A stretch of DNA of 64,000 bases from Bonia amplexicaulis (taxonomy: Eukaryota; Streptophyta; Magnoliopsida; Poales; Poaceae), in assembly GCA_036346245.1 (NCBI GenBank), contig CM070758.1, positions 1,984,001 to 2,048,000 of the forward strand, given 5' to 3'. The notes below the pieces were generated by a model. The model was not told the DNA's origin, ran no database searches, and saw only the letters and a program-made list of their open reading frames with translations. The position numbers and the translations under genes are program-made. This document shows positions 58,859 to 64,000 of this stretch, one piece after another (position 1 is the first letter of the stretch; the number at the start of each line of letters is the position of its first letter).

Positions 58859-61800
58859 ATGACCATGGCCTTTCCCCTGATAATACTCGCAGTACTCTTG
58901 CCGCCGGCGGCGGCGACCGTGCTCGCTGCTCCTTCCGTCCCTAGCAATAACACTGACCTTGCTGCGCTCCTAGCCTTCAAAGCCGAGCTCTCCAATCCTC
59001 TTGGCATCCTTGGCGGAAACTGGACCACCGGCACATCCTTCTGCCACTGGATTGGCGTCTCTTGCAGCCGGCGTCGGCAGCGCGTCACCGCTCTTTATCT
59101 GCCAGACATGCCCCTCCAAGGGGTGGTCTCCCCGTATCTCGGTAACCTCTCCTTCCTCTCCATGCTCAACCTCACCAACACAAACCTCACGGGTTCCATC
59201 CCATCTGATATTGGCAGATTGAGTCGTCTCATCTCTCTTGATCTTCGCCTTAACAGCCTGTCAGGCGTCATACCTCGTACCATAGGAAACCTCACAAAGC
59301 TGCAAGCCCTTGTTCTAGCCCAAAACGATCTCTCTGGTCAAATCCCGCATGATCTCCAAAACTTGAACAATCTTAGGCACATAGATCTTGGTACGAACTA
59401 CTTGACTGGCCTGATACCAGAGCAATTGTTCAACAACACGCCTCTGCTAATTGTTCTGAGCTTTGGAAACAACAGTCTATCAGGGCCGATACCACCCGGC
59501 ATTGCGTCCTGCCCCATGCTTAAATTCCTCAACTTGCAAGCGAATCAGCTATCCGGTCCAGTAACTCCGACCATATTCAACATGTCTTGGCTACAGGTTA
59601 TGAGACTCGGGGGCAACCACTACTTAACTGGCTCTATCCCTAGCAACGAAAGCTTTAGTCTGCCTATGTTGCTAAAGTTCATTATGTTTGAGAACAATTT
59701 CACGGGTCGAATTCCATCAGGACTCGCATCATGCAAATACCTTGAAATTATTTCTCTAGCCGTAAACTCCTTTGTGGACTTTGTCCCAACATGGCTTTCC
59801 AAATTGCCACAGCTCGCTCACCTGAGTTTAGGTGGAAATGGCCTTGTCGGGTCAATTCCAAGTGTGCTAAGTAATCTCACTATGCTCAATGTGCTTGACC
59901 TCTCATCTTGCAATCTAAGCGGAAAGATTCCGCCCAAACTAGGGGAGATGAGCCAACTCACGTTTTTACATCTTTCAGCTAATCAACTAACAGGTTCATT
60001 TCCAGCTTTTGTTTGTAACCTATCTGAACTGTCTACACTATTACTAAGCTCGAACCATTTGACCGGATCAGTCCCGGCAACTATTGGGAACGACCTCAGA
60101 TCCCTTAAGCTTCTTGATATTGGAAGCAATCGTCTCAAAGGGACACTTGATTTCTTGGCCACTCTCTCCAACTGTAGGCAACTCCAATACCTGAGCATAG
60201 AAATGTGTTCTTTCACCGGGAGCATTATTCCTGCTTACATTGGAAACCTCTCTAGAGAGTTGACGTACTTCAGTGCAAGCGGCAACCATTTAACTGACGG
60301 TATTCCGGCAACAATATCAAATCTAAGTGATCTGAGTGTAATAGACTTTTCTCACAACCAATTAAGTGGCACAATCCCAGAATCCATTACACTAATGCAG
60401 AATCTCGAGGCGCTAGACCTCACTGACAATATCATGTTTGGTCCAATCCCAACACAAGTAGGTACCCTAACAAGATTGCACCATTTATCCTTCCAATACA
60501 ATAGACTTTCTGGCGCCATACCAAATGGTGTTGGTAACCTAAGTATGCTAGAACGCATTTCGCTTTCAGATAACCAGCTGTCTTCAACTATACCTGAAAG
60601 CTTATTCAATCTTAGTAACCTAGTTCTATTAGATCTATCTCACAACTCCTTTACTGGTGCATTGCACTCTGATCTCAGTTCCATGGAAGAAATAGACACA
60701 ATAGATATATCTGCCAACAGCTTGGTTGGTAGCCTCCCGACTTCATTTGGACGGCTTGGACTGTTAAGCTACCTAAATCTATCACGCAACACACTGCAAG
60801 GTTCAATCCCGGACTCTTTCAAACAGCTAATCAATCTAGGACTATTGGACCTATCTTTTAACAACCTTTCTGGTACTATTCCGAAGTATTTGGCCAACTT
60901 TACTTCTCTGACTAGCTTGAACCTCTCTTTTAATAAGTTCGAAGGTGAGATACCAGATGGAGGTATTTTCTCAACCATCAGTGTACAGTCTTTGATGGGA
61001 AATGCCGGGCTCTGTGGTGGTGGCCCACATCTAGGATTTTCGCCATGCCTAGGTAAATCTCGCCCAACGAAGAGAAACTTCCTAAGATTTGCACTCCCAA
61101 CTGTCATGATAACAATGGGAGCTATAGTAATTCTCTTGTACCTAATGTTTAAGAAGAAAGGTGAGAAGCAAGGAGAGGCTTTGACTTGTACTGATATGGA
61201 CGACCTGATCGGCCATAGGGTAGTATCGTACCATGAGATTGCTCGTGCCACTGATGACTTCAATGAGGATAACATGCTGGGGCTTGGAAGTTTCGGCAAA
61301 GTTTTCAAGGGCCAACTGGATAATGGTTTGGTGGTCGCGATAAAAGTGCTCAACATGCAAGTCGAGCAGGCTGTGAGGAGTTTCGATGCTGAATGTCAAG
61401 TGCTGCGGATGGCTAGGCATCGTAACTTGATAAGGATACTGAATACTTGTTCCAACTTGGATTTCAGAGCACTGCTGCTTCAGTATATGCCCAATGGTAG
61501 CTTGGAGGCACTCTTGCACTCTGAAAGAGGGCCCCCGCTGCCACTAGGATTCCTCAAGAGATTGGACATTATGCTCGACGTGTCCATGGCAATGGAGTAT
61601 TTGCACTATCATCACTGTCAGGTGGTCCTGCACTGTGACCTCAAGCCTAGCAATGTGCTATTCGATGAGGAGATGACCGCGCACGTGGCAGACTTTGGCA
61701 TTGCAAAGCTATTGTTAGGCGATGACAACAGCATGGTTTCAGCAAGCATGCCAGGGACAATTGGATACATGGCACCAGGTACTTGCATTCATCACTCTTG

Positions 61801-62291
61801 AGTACACAGACATAGTGTTCTTTTCTTTACTAACAGACGTTTCTTGTTCGAAATTTTCTCGGACAGAGTATGCGTTCATGGGAAAAGCGTCACGGAAGAG
61901 CGATGTGTTCAGCTTTGGAATAATGCTCCTCGAAGTCTTCACCGGGAAGAGACCGACGGATCCCATGTTCGTTGGAGAATTGAGCCTGAGGCAATGGGTT
62001 TGCCATGCATTTCCAGCAAAGCTTATTGATGTTGTGGACAACCAGCTACTGCGAGATGAAGAAATAAACCTCTGCCTTGATCACCAGAACAACACTTCCT
62101 TGAGATCTTCTTCGACCAGCACGAGTAACGACTTTCTCAAGTCGATATTCGAGCTGGGTCTGATGTGTTCGAGTAACTCACCTGAGCAAAGGATGGCAAT
62201 GAATGACGCGGTTGCAAAGCTGAAGAACATCAAGAAGGATTACTCCGCCTCTGCACAGGCAAATGAGGACATGCAAAGGCCTCATCATTAA
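58859..62291 (+). CDS. LRR receptor-like kinase, subfamily XII (Xa21/FLS2/EFR type), non-RD
   Basis: Two exons, 58859-61778 and 61867-62291, are joined in phase 1 at CACCAG/GTACTT and CGGACAG/AGTAT, giving 1,114 residues. The intron of 88 bp lies in the kinase domain inside the APE motif, as is usual in this subfamily. Order: signal peptide (about residues 1-23), LRRNT segment DLAALLAFKAELSNP with paired FCHWIGVSC, about 26 LRRs (xxLxGxIP type), a membrane span near 742-762 (PTVMITMGAIVILLYLM) and a Ser/Thr kinase. Kinase features: glycine loop GLGSFGKVFKG, Lys829, HCDLKPSN at 925-932, DFG at 945, and MAPE then GKASRKSDVFSFG in exon 2. Cys replaces the Arg before the catalytic Asp, so it is non-RD, a mark of pattern-recognition receptors. 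It is expected at the plasma membrane, sensing a microbial or endogenous peptide. A second in-frame Met at codon 3 is an alternative start. The coding sequence is intact. Confidence 0.95.
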
Positions 62292-62299
62292 TTGCAAAT

Positions 62300-62709
62300 A
62301 TCTAGATATACGTTACTGTGTTTGGGTTTCCATTGTACTACTCCATAGTAATAATATAATGTACCGAGCAGTGCTTCTATACATTAACCTCTATAACAAA
62401 TTGCACGAATCTTAAAGTAGGTAAAGGGATAAGTAGTCACCATCCAGTTTTCATTCATGCTTTAATACTTGTGCAGTTTTGAAATAGTGATGCAAAAAAA
62501 ATGTAACATGGATTTCCATTACGTGTACAAACTTGACATTGTTTCTTTTGCCCAGCATGCCAAGCATGAGTCTACAGTCTGGAGGTATACGTCTCCATAC
62601 TGATGGGTTTGTTCTCCCTCGGCGCTGAGATGCTTAGGCTTCTTCCGACGTTCTGCAACCTTCCGGCAGACGACTTGTTTTCCTCCCCCCTCTCCCGTTC
62701 CTTACGCTT

Positions 62710-62711
<2 letters not shown>
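62300..62711. other. 3' flank of the receptor kinase, no gene
   Basis: AT-rich, with an AATAATATAATG stretch near 62350 that may serve polyadenylation. The open frames here are artefacts of the adjoining (TA)n tract. Confidence 0.5.

Positions 62712-62805
<94 letters not shown>
62712..62805. repeat. (TA)n microsatellite, about 46 units
   Basis: Uninterrupted alternating TA run, likely to vary in length between individuals. Confidence 0.95.
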
Positions 62806-62807
<2 letters not shown>

Positions 62808-62987
62808 AAAAGAAAGTCTCCTTCATTAACAACGCATGCTGATTCTGGGATTGACACAAGAGGGAGGGGAATTTTACACGTCGGATATTGTGAGTCCTAT
62901 TGTGTATTGGCATTTTGGCAACACTGATGGTGCGATGGCTTTTGTTTCCGGTGAAAAATATTGTTAATCATTAGTAAACACCGGATT

Positions 62988-63282
62988 AAGGTGGTGATCG
63001 GTTCGGCTGAAAACTGAAAGCTTATGGCTGAAAACACTGTAGCTGGCTGAAAAAACACTATAGCTGAGAGAGGCTTATTTAATATAATTAAATTTAAAAA
63101 AATTGAAAAATATAAAAAATATGTTAGCCCATCACAGACAACGCAAACGAATATGAGAAAAAAAGAACCAACAAAAAAGCTCAAAAAAATCAAAAATTCA
63201 GAAAAAGACGAAATTATAAATAGTGCAAAAATAAACTTAAACCATAAGTTTAAACTATGTTGAACACCACCTAAACAGGGCC
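62988..63282. mobile_element. MITE of the shared family, copy 3 (best preserved)
   Basis: Ends AAGGTGGTGATCGG and ...GTTGAACACCACCTAAA form an inverted pair (GGTGGTGTTC-like). The interior has ATAATTAAATTTAAAAAAATT and CATCACAGACAACGCAAACG, shared with 38085 and 63550. The motif GCTGAAAACACTGTAGCTGG repeats at its left end. Confidence 0.7.
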
Positions 63283-63549
63283 TAGAAATGCAACTTGTAC
63301 AATCAATTAATAAGAGGGACATGCAATGCGAGACAAACATGCAAGTCATTGTGAGAGTGCGAACATACGGCGAAGGGGTCATTGGGGGACGGCTCCCTTG
63401 CAGAGAATTCAAAGTTGCCGTCCCTTGTTGGTTTCATCCGCTCAGTAGACCCGAGTTCTTCTCACATAAATATGATTTGACAGTACTAAAACTGCATTCT
63501 TTCCGATATCATCTGAAACTTCCCAAACATTACGTTCCACTCATTACGA

Positions 63550-63650
63550 CTTAAGCTTCTGACTTCTGACTTAGTTTTTACTATTTATAAATTTTATCTT
63601 TTTTAGAACTTTTAGTTTTTTTGTCGGTTCTTTTTTTCCATATTCGTTTG
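63550..63650. mobile_element. MITE of the shared family, copy 4, inverted and cut by an LTR
   Basis: TTTTTTTGTCGGTTCTTTTT and CCATATTCGTTTGTG are the complement of the family interior at 63140-63175. The copy ends abruptly where the LTR at 63651 starts, so the retrotransposon inserted into this MITE. Confidence 0.7.
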
Positions 63651-64000
63651 TGTTGGTGATATGCCCTAGAGGCAACATGGAGATGTTGAATATATCACAT
63701 ACTATGTTTATGATACATTGCTTTGTTCCTTGAAATAGACATTATCATTATTGATCAATGAGTATGTGACTTATTCATGAGACTCTTAATGCCAAAATGT
63801 TGCTATTTCTAAATGATCCCTGATTATATTTCATATGAGGAACAAATATGATTCAAAGATCAGCATATGTATTGATTGATGATCATGTCTCATGGATCAT
63901 GGTATGGAGATACCAAATCAATAATATGGACATGTGTTAGTGAACATATGTTGGATAGACCCGCCATGAGACACTGCAGAGATTCCAAGTGTCATCAGTT
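63651..64000 (+). mobile_element. Start of a RIRE1/BARE/Angela-like copia LTR, cut by window end
   Basis: Begins TGTTGGTGATATGCCCTAGA and continues with GGCAACATGGAG, closely resembling the well-known LTR opening of the Angela/BARE/RIRE1 lineage. The body (GAGTATGTGACTTATTCATG, GATAGACCCGCCATGAGA) fits the same LTR. The rest of the element lies outside the window. Confidence 0.75.

Noticed and set aside
62572..62913. Long open frames with IYIYIY repeats on both strands
   Set aside because: They are translations of the (TA)n microsatellite, not genes.
1..64000. tRNA, rRNA or organelle-derived DNA
   Set aside because: Only tRNA-complementary primer-binding sites were seen; no complete tRNA fold or rRNA segment was recognised by eye.

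Overview
The window is plant nuclear DNA, almost certainly from a grass and plausibly Oryza or a close relative. Support for this: long LTR retrotransposons primed by initiator tRNA-Met, Stowaway MITEs, a CACTA element, GT/AG introns, TGGGCC promoter boxes, an Xa21/FLS2-type LRR-XII receptor kinase, and an LTR start resembling RIRE1/BARE/Angela. The species cannot be fixed from the sequence. Most of the window is nested transposons. Host genes are few.

Layout. 1-345: a Tekay/Del-like gypsy LTR edge. 490-860: a copia gag relic. 1687-7516: a decayed Ty3/gypsy chromovirus on the minus strand, beside a candidate first exon and promoter (7536-7830, minus). 8191-9360: a MITE and a relic of a defensin-like (DEFL) locus. 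9364-28474: a second chromovirus of the same family (plus strand, TSD TAACA). Its gag is split by a solo gypsy LTR (9861-23334, TSD TTTAC), which itself contains a copia element (10797-21932, minus). 28475-36060: a degenerate tandem array of DEFL units. One copy is apparently intact (34834-35716), one has a premature stop (28898-29290), and others keep only promoter or intron. The array also holds a copia solo LTR (30188-32266, TSD CATGG), two Stowaways, a hAT-type MITE and a cysteine-protease fragment. 36060-41650: low-coding DNA with MITEs and a small receptor-kinase fragment. 41651-57555: a CACTA transposon (TSD AGT) with TNP2/Ulp1 remains, split by a second copia (41781-53121, TSD GGTGC). 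57556-58804: TE remnants ending in a short LTR-like unit. 58859-62291: an intact two-exon LRR receptor kinase with a non-RD kinase domain. 62300-64000: a long (TA)n tract, MITEs and the start of a RIRE1/Angela-like LTR.

The host functions suggested are immunity-related: a surface pattern-recognition-type receptor kinase and secreted cysteine-rich peptides. Both occur as local duplicates that transposons have broken up. The most unusual sequence-level signal is a patchy, systematic change of CNG trinucleotides to CG, mostly by one-base loss, in parts of several transposons when LTR pairs or related copies are compared. It may be a base-calling artefact at CHG-methylated DNA and would account for some of the frameshifts. 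A second unusual signal is a copia family whose Gag carries two separate CCHC knuckles with a ladder of CxxC motifs between them.
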